From Fibrobacter sp. UBA4373 (GTDB taxonomy: Bacteria > Fibrobacterota > Fibrobacteria > Fibrobacterales > Fibrobacteraceae): 53,421 bases of DNA. Where the stretch lies: contig DGSB01000077.1 in assembly GCA_002390045.1 (NCBI GenBank), forward strand, positions 1 to 53,421, in the 5' to 3' direction. The position numbers and the translations under genes are program-made. Position 1 is the first letter of the stretch, and each line of letters begins with the position of its first letter. Below the pieces are notes generated by a model, which made no database searches, was not told the DNA's origin, and saw nothing but the letters and a program-made list of their open reading frames with translations. Below are positions 43,484 to 51,822 of this stretch, piece by piece.

Positions 43484-44215
43484 ATGAAGGTTGCATTGGT
43501 TACTGGAGCATCGAAGGGCATTGGCAAGGCTTGCGCTCTTCGCTTGGCAAAAGACGGTTATACAGTTGTGGTGAACTACTCGAGTTCCGATGCGGCTGCG
43601 GAAGAAACCCTTTCGCAAATTCGTGCGGCGGGTGGGGATGGCATGCTTTACAAGGCCGATGTTTCGAAGCTTGACCAGGTAAAGCTCATGGTTCGCGAAG
43701 TCTTCAAGGCTTATGGCCGAATCGACGTGCTGGTGAATAATGCGGGCATCGTCCGTGATGAATATCTCTTGATGATCAATCCGGATACGCTTGATAAGTG
43801 CTTTGAATTGAACGTGAAGGGCTATATCTATTGCGCCCAGCAGGTTGCCCTTAAAATGTTCAAGCAGAAGTCCGGCGTTATCATTAACATGAGCTCGGTA
43901 AGCTCGAAGTTCGCTCTTGCTGGCCAAAGCGTTTACAGCGCGACCAAGGGCGCCGTGAACTCGCTCACCCAGACTCTTGCCAAGGAACTCGGGGGTTACG
44001 GCATCCGTGTGAATGCAGTCGCTCCGGGCTTTATCGCAACAGAAATGATTGATGCGATTCCGGAAGAAAAACGCAAGGCTTATGTGGAGCAGATTCCTCT
44101 CAAGCGTTTTGGTACTGCGGACGAAGTGGCGAATATGGTATCGGCTTTGGTTTCGGACCAGTTCGCTTATGTCACGGGTCAGGTATTCGTTTTGGACGGG
44201 GGTCTTTCTTTATGA
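43484..44215 (+). CDS. fabG: 3-oxoacyl-ACP reductase, FabG-like
   Basis: The 243-residue short-chain dehydrogenase has the NADPH motif TGASKGIG (7-14), NNAG (85-88), Ser137/138 and the catalytic YSATK (Tyr151, Lys155). The C-terminal PGFIATEM and YVTGQVFVLDGG are typical of FabG. It reduces the ketoacyl product of the upstream ketosynthase. The start ATG 43484 has AAGGAG upstream. Its stop overlaps the next start (ATGA). It may be the primary FabG or a cluster-specific ketoreductase. Confidence 0.92.
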   Translation: MKVALVTGASKGIGKACALRLAKDGYTVVVNYSSSDAAAEETLSQIRAAGGDGMLYKADVSKLDQVKLMVREVFKAYGRIDVLVNNAGIVRDEYLLMINPDTLDKCFELNVKGYIYCAQQVALKMFKQKSGVIINMSSVSSKFALAGQSVYSATKGAVNSLTQTLAKELGGYGIRVNAVAPGFIATEMIDAIPEEKRKAYVEQIPLKRFGTADEVANMVSALVSDQFAYVTGQVFVLDGGLSL

Positions 44216-44661
44216 GCTTGAATATTTACGAAATCAGCGAAAGAATTGCTCAGCGTCCGCCGTTCCAGATGGTCGAAAAGGTGACGGAACTCGTTCCGAA
44301 CGAATCGGCTACCGGTATCAAAAATGTGAGCGTGAACGAACCTTATTTTATGGGACACTTTCCGGGGACCCCGATTATGCCGGGAGTTTTGATCGTGGAA
44401 AGTTGCGCCCAGCTTTGTTCGCTTGTCATTGAAAAGAAGCCGGAAGATTTAGAAGACAAACTTTATGTTCTTTTAAAAATTGATGGATTCAAGTTTGTCA
44501 AGCCGGTAATCCCGGGTGATCAGCTGGAAATGACCGTGACGAAAACCAAAGGCGGTGGAGTCCTTGTTGGATTTAACTGCGTGGTGAAGGTGAACGGAGT
44601 GGTTCATGCCAAGGGAGATTTGACCTTTACGACGATTCCAAAAGATTCCATTGGAAAATAA
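44212..44661 (+). CDS. 3-hydroxyacyl-ACP dehydratase, FabZ-like
   Basis: The 149-residue hot-dog-fold dehydratase has the signature GHFPGTPIMPGVLIVE, with His49 and Glu63 as the catalytic pair. The N-terminal RPPFQMVEKV block is also FabZ-like. It removes water after the ketoreductase step. It overlaps the fabG-like gene by four bases, so the two are translationally coupled. Its size and position also fit the ApeI/ApeP dehydratases of aryl-polyene clusters. Confidence 0.9.
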   Translation: MSLNIYEISERIAQRPPFQMVEKVTELVPNESATGIKNVSVNEPYFMGHFPGTPIMPGVLIVESCAQLCSLVIEKKPEDLEDKLYVLLKIDGFKFVKPVIPGDQLEMTVTKTKGGGVLVGFNCVVKVNGVVHAKGDLTFTTIPKDSIGK

Positions 44662-44712
44662 GATTTCGGAAAAGCCATTCTGGAGGGCGCCTTCGGGTGA
44701 CTGATAGAATTT

Positions 44713-45432
44713 ATGCAAAACATGCCTGAAAATAACAAGAAGAAAAACGTCGTTTTTGAATTGTTCATGAAATGCGTTGTCGTGGTTGTCATATACACCG
44801 TACGTGTTTTCTTGTGGCTCGCTTATCGTCCAAAGGTAATCTTTACGGGCAATTCGGTGAAGTCTTCCCGGCTACAGAATCCGGCGATTATCATTGCAAA
44901 CCATTCGAGCATGCTGGATCCGTTGATGATGCTTGCCATATTCTTCCATAAGCGGAGTATTGTGGTGGCGAAGGATCAAATCGAGGATCCGCATTTTAGC
45001 TGGGCGCTCACCCGGGCGAAGTGCGTAATTCCATGTGACCGTTTTAATCTGGATACCGAATGGGCCTTGCTTGCAAAACGGGAATTGGAAAAGGGCAACT
45101 CGGTAATCATTTTCCCTGAAGGCAAATGCCGCTACGACGGCTTATTGAATGAGTTCAAGACGGGCTTCGCCTTTTTGGCCCGCAGCACGGGGGTGCCGGT
45201 GCTTTCGGTCGCCTTAGATGGCATTTACAAGTTTGGACATCGTACCCGTGTCATTGTGGGTGAAATTGAAAAAATCGAAAGGGTAAAGGGTGTTCCTTCG
45301 TCTGTGCATTTGACGGAGCGCAGTGAATATTTTAGACAGAAGGTTTGGACTTATAAGTTGCAAGCCTTGAATCTGCCTTATACCGAACTTCCGCCAGCGG
45401 AAAAGACTCCTGCAGAAGAGGTGCCAAATTGA
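44713..45432 (+). CDS. 1-acyl-sn-glycerol-3-phosphate acyltransferase-like (PlsC family)
   Basis: The 239-residue protein has an N-terminal membrane helix (about 18-38), the acyltransferase motif NHSSMLD (His64, Asp69) and the acceptor motif FPEGKCRYDG (134-143). PlsC enzymes transfer acyl chains from ACP or CoA to lysophospholipid, and relatives in specialised clusters attach unusual chains to lipids. A second ATG three codons on (44722) is a possible start. The C-terminus is Pro/Glu-rich. The stop overlaps the next gene's TTG start. Confidence 0.88.
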   Translation: MQNMPENNKKKNVVFELFMKCVVVVVIYTVRVFLWLAYRPKVIFTGNSVKSSRLQNPAIIIANHSSMLDPLMMLAIFFHKRSIVVAKDQIEDPHFSWALTRAKCVIPCDRFNLDTEWALLAKRELEKGNSVIIFPEGKCRYDGLLNEFKTGFAFLARSTGVPVLSVALDGIYKFGHRTRVIVGEIEKIERVKGVPSSVHLTERSEYFRQKVWTYKLQALNLPYTELPPAEKTPAEEVPN

Positions 45433-46280
45433 AAATCGGTTTGGTTCTAGAAGGCGGTTCCCGCCAGACGATCTTTTCGGCAGGCGTCCTGGACACAATG
45501 CTTGACGAGAACTTGGAGTTCCCGTACATTTGTGGAGTTTCTGCAGGTGGTCATGCCGCAATGAATTATGTGACGAAGCAGAAAGGCAGACTTCGTCATA
45601 TTATTATGCCGACGAAGCTTCAACGCGGAAAAAAGAAGGCGAACCGCATTCTGGATGGCATTCACAAGGAATCCCACGCATTGCATTACGAAGCGGCGTA
45701 TGGGCATATCCCTTTTGATTTCGATACGTTCTTTGCATCAAAAGTCGAATGTGAATTTACGCTGACCTGTTGCGAATCGGGGCGTCCCGAATACATGTCG
45801 GAACGGAAAGATCAAAAACGCCTTTTGGATATTGTGAATGCCAGCTGCTCCGTGCCGATGCTTTTCCCGGTGGCAGAAATCGGAGGAAAGCATTACGTGG
45901 ACGGATGTGTCACGGATCCGATTCCTTATCGTCGCGCATTTGAAAGAGGCTGTGACAAAGTCGTTGCCATATCGACGCATTACCCTGGAGAATCCGTTTC
46001 GGACTTTCGCAAGTTCAGCGTTGTTTTGAATCCGATGTTTAAACGCAAATATCCAGACCTTTTTCGTGCGTTGATGGTTCGTTTTAGACGTTACCAGCGC
46101 ATGTTTGAAGATTTGAAGCGGCTTGAAAAAGAAGGCAAGGTCTTTTTGTTGCGTCCGGAAGTGGATCTGTGCGACCTTTTTGAAACGGATCTGGATAAAC
46201 TGAATGCCTCTTACTTCCATGGGCGTGATTATGCTTGCCGTAAGATGAAAGCGCTCAAGGATTTCCTCAAAGCGGAATAA
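45429..46280 (+). CDS. Patatin-like phospholipase family protein (RssA/YjjU type)
   Basis: The 283-residue cytoplasmic protein has glycine-rich oxyanion loop LVLEGGSRQ, nucleophile motif GVSAG (Ser38) and the catalytic Asp158 in VDGCVTDPIP. Unlike the larger patatin protein at 8095, the Ser-Asp dyad is complete. It probably hydrolyses acyl esters of lipids. It starts with TTG overlapping the acyltransferase stop (TTGA), with AGAGG upstream. The pairing suggests acyl-chain remodelling of the lipid made or used by the cluster. Confidence 0.88.
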   Translation: MKIGLVLEGGSRQTIFSAGVLDTMLDENLEFPYICGVSAGGHAAMNYVTKQKGRLRHIIMPTKLQRGKKKANRILDGIHKESHALHYEAAYGHIPFDFDTFFASKVECEFTLTCCESGRPEYMSERKDQKRLLDIVNASCSVPMLFPVAEIGGKHYVDGCVTDPIPYRRAFERGCDKVVAISTHYPGESVSDFRKFSVVLNPMFKRKYPDLFRALMVRFRRYQRMFEDLKRLEKEGKVFLLRPEVDLCDLFETDLDKLNASYFHGRDYACRKMKALKDFLKAE

Positions 46281-46283
46281 AAC

Positions 46284-46718
46284 ATGAAATTCTTGATTCA
46301 GCGCGTCACGGAAGCTAAAGTCGATATTGACGGAGAAACGGTCGGAAAAATCGGCAAGGGCTATTTGGTGCTAATCGGCATTGGGGAAGAAGATTCGGAA
46401 GAGGTGGCGGATCGCTTTATCCGGAAAATGCTTTCCTTGCGCATTTTTGCCGATGAAAATGGAAAAACGAATTTATCCATTCGCGATGTAAACGGACAAC
46501 TGTTGCTGGTTTCGCAGTTCACTCTCTATGCGGATTGCCACAAGGGCAATCGCCCTACTTTTAACGAAGCCGGAAATCCGGCAGATGCCAAAAGGCTTTA
46601 CGAGTATATTGTGGCGGAATGCAAAAAACAGATTCCTGTGGTCCAAACGGGAAAATTTGGTGCCGATATGCAGGTGAATCTCGTCAATGACGGACCGTTT
46701 ACCATTATTCTCGATTAA
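46284..46718 (+). CDS. dtd: D-aminoacyl-tRNA deacylase
   Basis: The 144-residue enzyme removes D-amino acids (and Gly) mischarged on tRNA. The family motifs are SQFTLYAD (77-84) and the Gly-cisPro NDGPFT (135-140); the N-terminus [11 protein letters not shown] is typical. It begins three bases after the patatin stop without a clear ribosome site. A weak A/T-only hairpin follows, which may serve as a terminator. The function is unrelated to the acyl cluster. Confidence 0.96.
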   Translation: MKFLIQRVTEAKVDIDGETVGKIGKGYLVLIGIGEEDSEEVADRFIRKMLSLRIFADENGKTNLSIRDVNGQLLLVSQFTLYADCHKGNRPTFNEAGNPADAKRLYEYIVAECKKQIPVVQTGKFGADMQVNLVNDGPFTIILD

Positions 46719-46764
46719 AACGCTTTTTTTTCTGAAAAAAGAAGTTTAAATCGTTTTTTATGCG

Positions 46765-46770
46765 TATATT
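46765..46770 (+). promoter_or_regulatory. TATATT -10-like box before the receptor gene
   Basis: TATATT lies 51 bases before ATG 46822 in the 103-base gap after dtd. It would give a leader of about 45 bases that includes AGGAAAG as the ribosome site. No -35 consensus is visible. Confidence 0.35.
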
Positions 46771-46821
46771 TTGAAAAGAGCCCTTTCGGGTAACAAAATA
46801 AAAAATATCTAGGAAAGTTCT

Positions 46822-49800
46822 ATGGGGAAGCCGAGAGCGTTTAGAATCCTTTTAAAGAGTTTTTGCGCGATTCTTTGTTTCGCTGTATTGGGGTATGCGT
46901 TAGAGGGCAGAACGGTTCGGGTTGCCTGGTTTGAACGGGAAAATTTTCAGGAAGGCTCGGTTGACGGTCCCAAATCGGGATATGCCTATGAAATTTTGCA
47001 GGCGGTGGCACGCTATGCAAATTGGAATTTGGAATATGTGGCGGGGACATGGGCCGAACATTTTGAAAGCCTGAAACGCCAAGATGGAAAAGTTGATATC
47101 ATGGTGGGGCTTTCGGCTACACCGGAGCGTCGAAATTTCTTGATCTATCCGAGTGTCCCCATTATGATGGAGTCCTACTTTATCTTCTGCCATCCGGAAG
47201 ATATGAATGCCTATGCCGAACTTCCGGCATTGAACGGTAAGACTATCGGTGTGAATGGTGGGACGATTGTGGAGCAGAGCCTTGCGTTGTGGAAAAACAT
47301 GACGCGTTATGATTATACGATTGTTCCGTTCTACGATGACACGGTGAATCATATTTCGGCGGATACCCTCCGAATGCAGGCGTTTTTATCAGGAAAAGTC
47401 GATCTCATTTCGGATTATGACAATCGCATTAAAAAGAGTTCCGGACTTTTGCCGGTGGCGCAAACAGGTTCGTCGAATAATTATATTGCGGTAGCCAGAA
47501 GAAGTGGATATTTGGTTCCCGAATTGAGTCGAGCCCTTTCGATTATGAAGTCTTCGAATCCGCGCCTGTTTTCGGATTTGGAAGAAAAGTATTACAACGA
47601 GTCGGCTGTACGTAACCTGCTTCCGATTTCGGAAAAAATCTGGGTGAACAATCATGAACAGCTGCATGTCGGGTATTTTGACAATTACGCTCCGTATAGT
47701 TCCACGGGTAATGATTTCCGTGAAAAGGGGCTGTTCAGCGATATTTTAAAGTATACTCTTGATTTTTACGGCATCCATGCGACGATTACGTATCATGCCT
47801 ATTCGAGTTATCGCCAAATGATTTCGGACTTGGTGTTTGGACGAATCGATTTGGCGACGCCTATCTATTCCAATGACTATCGTTCCGAAAAATACGGATT
47901 CTATCAAAGTTCCTCTTTTTCAACGTCTCCGCTGATCTGGGTGTACCGGGACGATGGCAAAGCGAATCTTTTAGATAATGCAGACCTGCCGGACGATCAG
48001 TGGAAAAATATCCGGATTGCGATTTCGGAAGATACGCCTCTTCAAGAAGCGGTGTTTTCCGATTATTTTTCGAAGGCGACCGCGGTTCGTGTCAAAAACT
48101 GGATTGAATGCATCCAGGCCGTGGAAAATGGGGAAGCCGACGGAACGCTCTTGAACATCTATCGTTCCATGGTCAATTTACGCCAGGATTATTCGCTAAA
48201 GCGGAAAGAATTGAAAGTGAATAATCGTTGGGCATTTGGCGTCAGCCGGGAAAATCCGGAATTGATGAAAATCATCGATCGCGGAATTACGATGTTTGGC
48301 GCGGATCGCATTGCGGAATCGCTCGTCCGGCATACGGAAGAATCTTATGCATTTACATTTGCGGACTATGTACAGTCGCATGTGCAGGCTTCTTTAGGCG
48401 TTCTGGTCTTTTTAATTATTCTGGTGATTTCGTTCCTGTTCTTTGTGATTTGCCAAAGACGGCAACAGAAAATCTTGAATTATTTGGCGCGTTATGATTC
48501 GGTGACTCAGTTGAATAACCGGTTGTCTTTTGATGAAGATTACGGTAAAATTTCGCAGAGACGTCTGGATCCGGATCTTGTGATAGGCGTCATGGATATT
48601 GACGTTTTGAAGGAAACGAATGATTCTCTAGGACATGCTGCTGGCGATGAACTGATCCGTGGGGCTGCGGACTGTATTCAGAAGCTGATCAAGCCATATG
48701 GAAAAGTCTATAAGGTCGGTGGCGATGAATTCTTTGCCATTTTCAAATGCTCGGAAGAAATCCTCGAAAAAATCAAGCAGGAAATGAAAGACGCGTTCGC
48801 TTCCTGGAAAGGAAAAAGCGTTGAATCGCTATCTGTTTCTTGCGGCTATGCGACAAAACGGGAATTCCCCAGTTCGCCTTTGGGAGAACTTTTCAGTACG
48901 GCGGATGACCGCATGTACAAGGAAAAATTTGCCCACCGTGCCGGGTTCCGAGTCAAGACGAAGTCGGGAGTGTTCGCGAATGTAGCGGGCTATGGAAAAC
49001 TTTTCAAGAACGATGAAGAAAAGATGATGCTCGATTCCTTTATTGCGGCGTATGAATCGCAGTACGATACGCTGACAAGCTTGCCGACCATGTCTTACTT
49101 TATCGAAACTCTGGAATCTCCGGATAATCCAATCAGCACGTCCGGAAAGACTCCGGTGATGATTGCGTTTAATCTGAATGGGATGAAGGATTACAATACG
49201 CGCTTTGGACTCCAGGAAGGTGACGAACTTTTGATCGCCTTTGCGGAAATTTTAAAGAAAGTCTATGGCAAGAATTATTGCTCGCGATTTGGCGAAGACC
49301 GTTTTTATGTTGCGACCGTAAATGAATTTGTGGAAGAAAACGTAAAACGCGTTTTTGATATGATGGCACAGTGCAATAACGGAACTTCCTTGAAAGTGCG
49401 TGCCGGTATCTATGTCTATGATTCGGATGATTCGAGCTTTGCTAGCCTCGCCACGGACCGTGCTCGTACAGCTTGCGACTCGAATCGGGATTTTGAATCC
49501 CACTTTACCTACTTTGACCAGGCGATGAAGAAAAGTTTGGAAATGCGAGACTTTGTCATTTTCAATATCGATAAGGCTATTGCGTCTGGACATATTCATG
49601 CTTATTATCAGCCAAAGGTCAATACTGCAACCGGTGAACTGGTTGGCTTTGAAGTCCTTGCCCGCTGGATTGATCCTGTAGTCGGGTTCATCTCTCCGGG
49701 TGATTTTATTCCGGTGTTAGAAGAATTTGGACTGACCTATAAGCTTGACATCTTTATGGTGGAAGAACTTGCTAAGGATTTCCGCAAGTCTTTTGAAATG

Positions 49801-50307
49801 GGATTGAATGATGTTCCGACTTCGTTTAATCTTTCCCGAATGGACTTTGTTCTTGGAAATCCTCGGATTGATATTAAGAAGCTTTTAAACAAGTACCAGA
49901 TTCCGTTGAACTATTTCAAGGTGGAAATTACGGAATCTTGCGTGATGACGGATCCGCAAAAAATGCGGAATGAAATTCAGCTGTTCCGGGAATCGGGCTT
50001 TGAAGTGCTGATGGATGACTTCGGTAGTGGATATTCTTCGCTTGGAACGTTGCGCGATTTCGAATTTGACGAAATCAAAATCGATATGAGCTTTATGCGG
50101 AACTTTGACGAAAAATCCAAGGCGATTATTACTTCCATTGTGCTGATGGCGAAAAAGCTTGGCGTCCGCACGCTTTGTGAAGGTGTGGAAACGCAGGAAC
50201 AGGTGGATTTCTTGAAGGAAGTCGGCTGCGAACAGATTCAAGGTTGGTTCTTTGGCAAGGCTGAACCCTATGATGCCGTTGTGGAAAAGTGGCTGAAAAA
50301 TCGCTGA
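46822..50307 (+). CDS. Membrane receptor: two solute-binding domains, GGDEF, degenerate GGDEF, EAL
   Basis: The 1161-residue protein has a signal peptide or N-terminal helix (9-27), two periplasmic SBP_bac_3 domains (about 30-265 and 280-505), one membrane helix (about 525-545), a first GGDEF domain with intact GGDEF (633-637), a second one in which the motif reads FGEDR (823-827), and an EAL domain. The EAL catalytic residues are present: Glu944 in EVL, Asn1003, Glu1035, Asp1065-Asp1066, Lys1086 and Glu1120. No RxxD inhibitory site precedes the intact GGDEF. I infer a ligand-controlled enzyme that makes and/or breaks cyclic di-GMP. It forms its own unit, with a terminator after it. Confidence 0.9.
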   Translation: MGKPRAFRILLKSFCAILCFAVLGYALEGRTVRVAWFERENFQEGSVDGPKSGYAYEILQAVARYANWNLEYVAGTWAEHFESLKRQDGKVDIMVGLSATPERRNFLIYPSVPIMMESYFIFCHPEDMNAYAELPALNGKTIGVNGGTIVEQSLALWKNMTRYDYTIVPFYDDTVNHISADTLRMQAFLSGKVDLISDYDNRIKKSSGLLPVAQTGSSNNYIAVARRSGYLVPELSRALSIMKSSNPRLFSDLEEKYYNESAVRNLLPISEKIWVNNHEQLHVGYFDNYAPYSSTGNDFREKGLFSDILKYTLDFYGIHATITYHAYSSYRQMISDLVFGRIDLATPIYSNDYRSEKYGFYQSSSFSTSPLIWVYRDDGKANLLDNADLPDDQWKNIRIAISEDTPLQEAVFSDYFSKATAVRVKNWIECIQAVENGEADGTLLNIYRSMVNLRQDYSLKRKELKVNNRWAFGVSRENPELMKIIDRGITMFGADRIAESLVRHTEESYAFTFADYVQSHVQASLGVLVFLIILVISFLFFVICQRRQQKILNYLARYDSVTQLNNRLSFDEDYGKISQRRLDPDLVIGVMDIDVLKETNDSLGHAAGDELIRGAADCIQKLIKPYGKVYKVGGDEFFAIFKCSEEILEKIKQEMKDAFASWKGKSVESLSVSCGYATKREFPSSPLGELFSTADDRMYKEKFAHRAGFRVKTKSGVFANVAGYGKLFKNDEEKMMLDSFIAAYESQYDTLTSLPTMSYFIETLESPDNPISTSGKTPVMIAFNLNGMKDYNTRFGLQEGDELLIAFAEILKKVYGKNYCSRFGEDRFYVATVNEFVEENVKRVFDMMAQCNNGTSLKVRAGIYVYDSDDSSFASLATDRARTACDSNRDFESHFTYFDQAMKKSLEMRDFVIFNIDKAIASGHIHAYYQPKVNTATGELVGFEVLARWIDPVVGFISPGDFIPVLEEFGLTYKLDIFMVEELAKDFRKSFEMGLNDVPTSFNLSRMDFVLGNPRIDIKKLLNKYQIPLNYFKVEITESCVMTDPQKMRNEIQLFRESGFEVLMDDFGSGYSSLGTLRDFEFDEIKIDMSFMRNFDEKSKAIITSIVLMAKKLGVRTLCEGVETQEQVDFLKEVGCEQIQGWFFGKAEPYDAVVEKWLKNR

Positions 50308-50390
50308 AGTCGACGAAGCTCAAAAAAAAGTAAAAAAAACGAGTTCTTGTGATTTTCACGAAAAAAAAATCTCTAATTTGTAAGAGATGG

Positions 50391-50422
50391 GGGCGTTTAT
50401 AAAAAATGAACGCCCTTTCTTT
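50391..50422 (+). terminator. Intrinsic terminator after the cyclic di-GMP receptor gene
   Basis: A GC-rich stem (50391-50399 with 50407-50415, one mismatch), a seven-base A/T loop and TTTCTTTG form a rho-independent terminator 83 bases after the stop. AAGGAG for the next gene follows 11 bases after its right arm. Confidence 0.75.
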
Positions 50423-50439
50423 GATAAGGAGTTTTCGGT

Positions 50440-51771
50440 ATGGGAAATAAAATTTCGACAATCGCGATTATTGTTCTTGTAATTATCTGTGCAGCTCTGC
50501 TTTTTCAAAAAGGCGATAGCCATAGGGGAAATTCTTTTGTCATTGAACCGGAAAACGAGGAATCGGCATCGATTCATGTGGCCGCCTTTGAAAGTAAAAA
50601 TTTTGTGGCGAACGAATATCTGCTTGATTTTGCCGTAGAACTTTATGGAAAAGACAAGGAAAAGCTGTTTAAGGAAATGGAAGTCCGCCGGAACCAGATC
50701 TTTGCGGCGGCAAAACAGGTGGGCATCTCGGCAGAAAACGTGGAGCAGAATAGCCTAAAAATTGAAAAGCCTTGGAATTTTGAAAAGTCGAAAAAGTTTT
50801 TAGCGGTGCAGAAGTTTAAGGTTTCTGTTTCGAAAAAAGAAGAGGCGGATTCCTTAAGCGATCTTCTTTCGACGATTTCGGATGTGGAAATCCACCAGAC
50901 AAAGTCGACCTTAAAGAATGGCGATTCCTTGCAGGCGGAAGTCGTCAAAAAGGCTTGCCGTAAGGCTTTGTTTAAAGCGGATCGCTATGCAGAAAGTGTT
51001 GGTGAAAAAGCCGGGAAAGTTTTGCTAGTGAACGGAGACGTGGAAACGTCCAAATACAATATGGCGGATTCGGTTTCGATCAATGCGAATGTTTTCCTTT
51101 CGATGGCGATTGCGAATTCGGAAGAAAGCGATGCGAAGGCACTTTTGACTGTAACCTCGTCTGAATCCCAGAAATATATTGCCGATGAATTTCTGAGCTC
51201 TTTCTCAATTGAATTTGTGGATGCGGACAAAGAGGCTTTGTATAAGAAAATCGATAAGAGAAGTGCAGAGGTGATTTCTCGAATTCTTTCGCTGGGTGTG
51301 CCTCAAAAGAATGTTTCTGCGGAGCGGATTTCGTTAACGAAAGAATGGAACTTTGAACAGGGTGAAAGAAAATTTGTTGGCTATAAGGCCCTGCAAAACA
51401 TCAATGTCAAGTCGGATTCTAAAGAACTTGCAACCGCTCTTGTTGACTTGCTCGCTCCGGATTCCGATGTGCAATGTAATGGAACAACCCCGCTGTTGAA
51501 AAATCAAGAACTGCGAGAAGCTCGAGTGATTCAAAAAACGGGGGAAATGGCACTTGCTAAGGCAAACCTTTTTGCCAGCGCGTTGGATTTGAAAGTGGGA
51601 AAAACTCAAAAGCTGACCGACGAATCGGCATTTTACAGAACGACCGTTTTGGGTGCGCGTCGTGGAAAATATAATGATGGCATTCTTCTCAGTGCCGGGT
51701 CTTCGCAAAATGTCATTGCGGATTCTGTCGAAGTCAAAGCCTCTTTAGAGCTGACAGTTGAATTGGAATAA
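50440..51771 (+). CDS. Membrane-anchored protein with two tandem SIMPL (DUF541) domains
   Basis: The 443-residue protein has one N-terminal membrane helix (about 7-22) and two copies of a SIMPL-like domain (about 40-230 and 236-443). Matching landmarks are SKNFVANEYLLDFAVELYGKD/SQKYIADEFLSSFSIEFVDAD, ISAENVEQNSLKIEKPWNFE/VPQKNVSAERISLTKEWNFE and ADRYAESVGEKAGKV/ANLFASALDLKVGKT. Most family members have a single copy, so this is an internal duplication. The role of SIMPL domains in the envelope is poorly defined. AAGGAG lies seven bases before the ATG. A bidirectional terminator follows. Confidence 0.85.
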   Translation: MGNKISTIAIIVLVIICAALLFQKGDSHRGNSFVIEPENEESASIHVAAFESKNFVANEYLLDFAVELYGKDKEKLFKEMEVRRNQIFAAAKQVGISAENVEQNSLKIEKPWNFEKSKKFLAVQKFKVSVSKKEEADSLSDLLSTISDVEIHQTKSTLKNGDSLQAEVVKKACRKALFKADRYAESVGEKAGKVLLVNGDVETSKYNMADSVSINANVFLSMAIANSEESDAKALLTVTSSESQKYIADEFLSSFSIEFVDADKEALYKKIDKRSAEVISRILSLGVPQKNVSAERISLTKEWNFEQGERKFVGYKALQNINVKSDSKELATALVDLLAPDSDVQCNGTTPLLKNQELREARVIQKTGEMALAKANLFASALDLKVGKTQKLTDESAFYRTTVLGARRGKYNDGILLSAGSSQNVIADSVEVKASLELTVELE

Positions 51772-51772
51772 A

Positions 51773-51808
51773 AAAAGTTCGGTGCAACCGCACCGAACTT
51801 TTGATTTT
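51773..51808. terminator. Bidirectional intrinsic terminator
   Basis: A long perfect stem (51773-51785 with 51790-51802, 13 bp, GGTGC at the top, four-base loop) is flanked by an A tract on the left and a T tract on the right. It can end transcription of both the forward SIMPL gene and the convergent DUF1846 gene. Confidence 0.9.
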
Positions 51809-51822
51809 TTAGAACGCCATGC

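Noticed and set aside
44662..44712. Hairpin with TTCG loop between the dehydratase and acyltransferase genes as a terminator
   Set aside because: The stem is only about four pairs including a wobble, and no T tract follows.
40261..46280. Calling the locus a proven aryl-polyene cluster
   Set aside because: Hallmark genes (ligase or ammonia-lyase, exporter, LolA-like carrier, methyltransferase) are not in the window. Only the KS-CLF, KR, DH, ACP and thioesterase set supports a type II system.
46719..46760. A/T hairpin after dtd as a terminator
   Set aside because: The stem is made almost only of A-T pairs and is ambiguous in direction, so it is mentioned only in the dtd entry.
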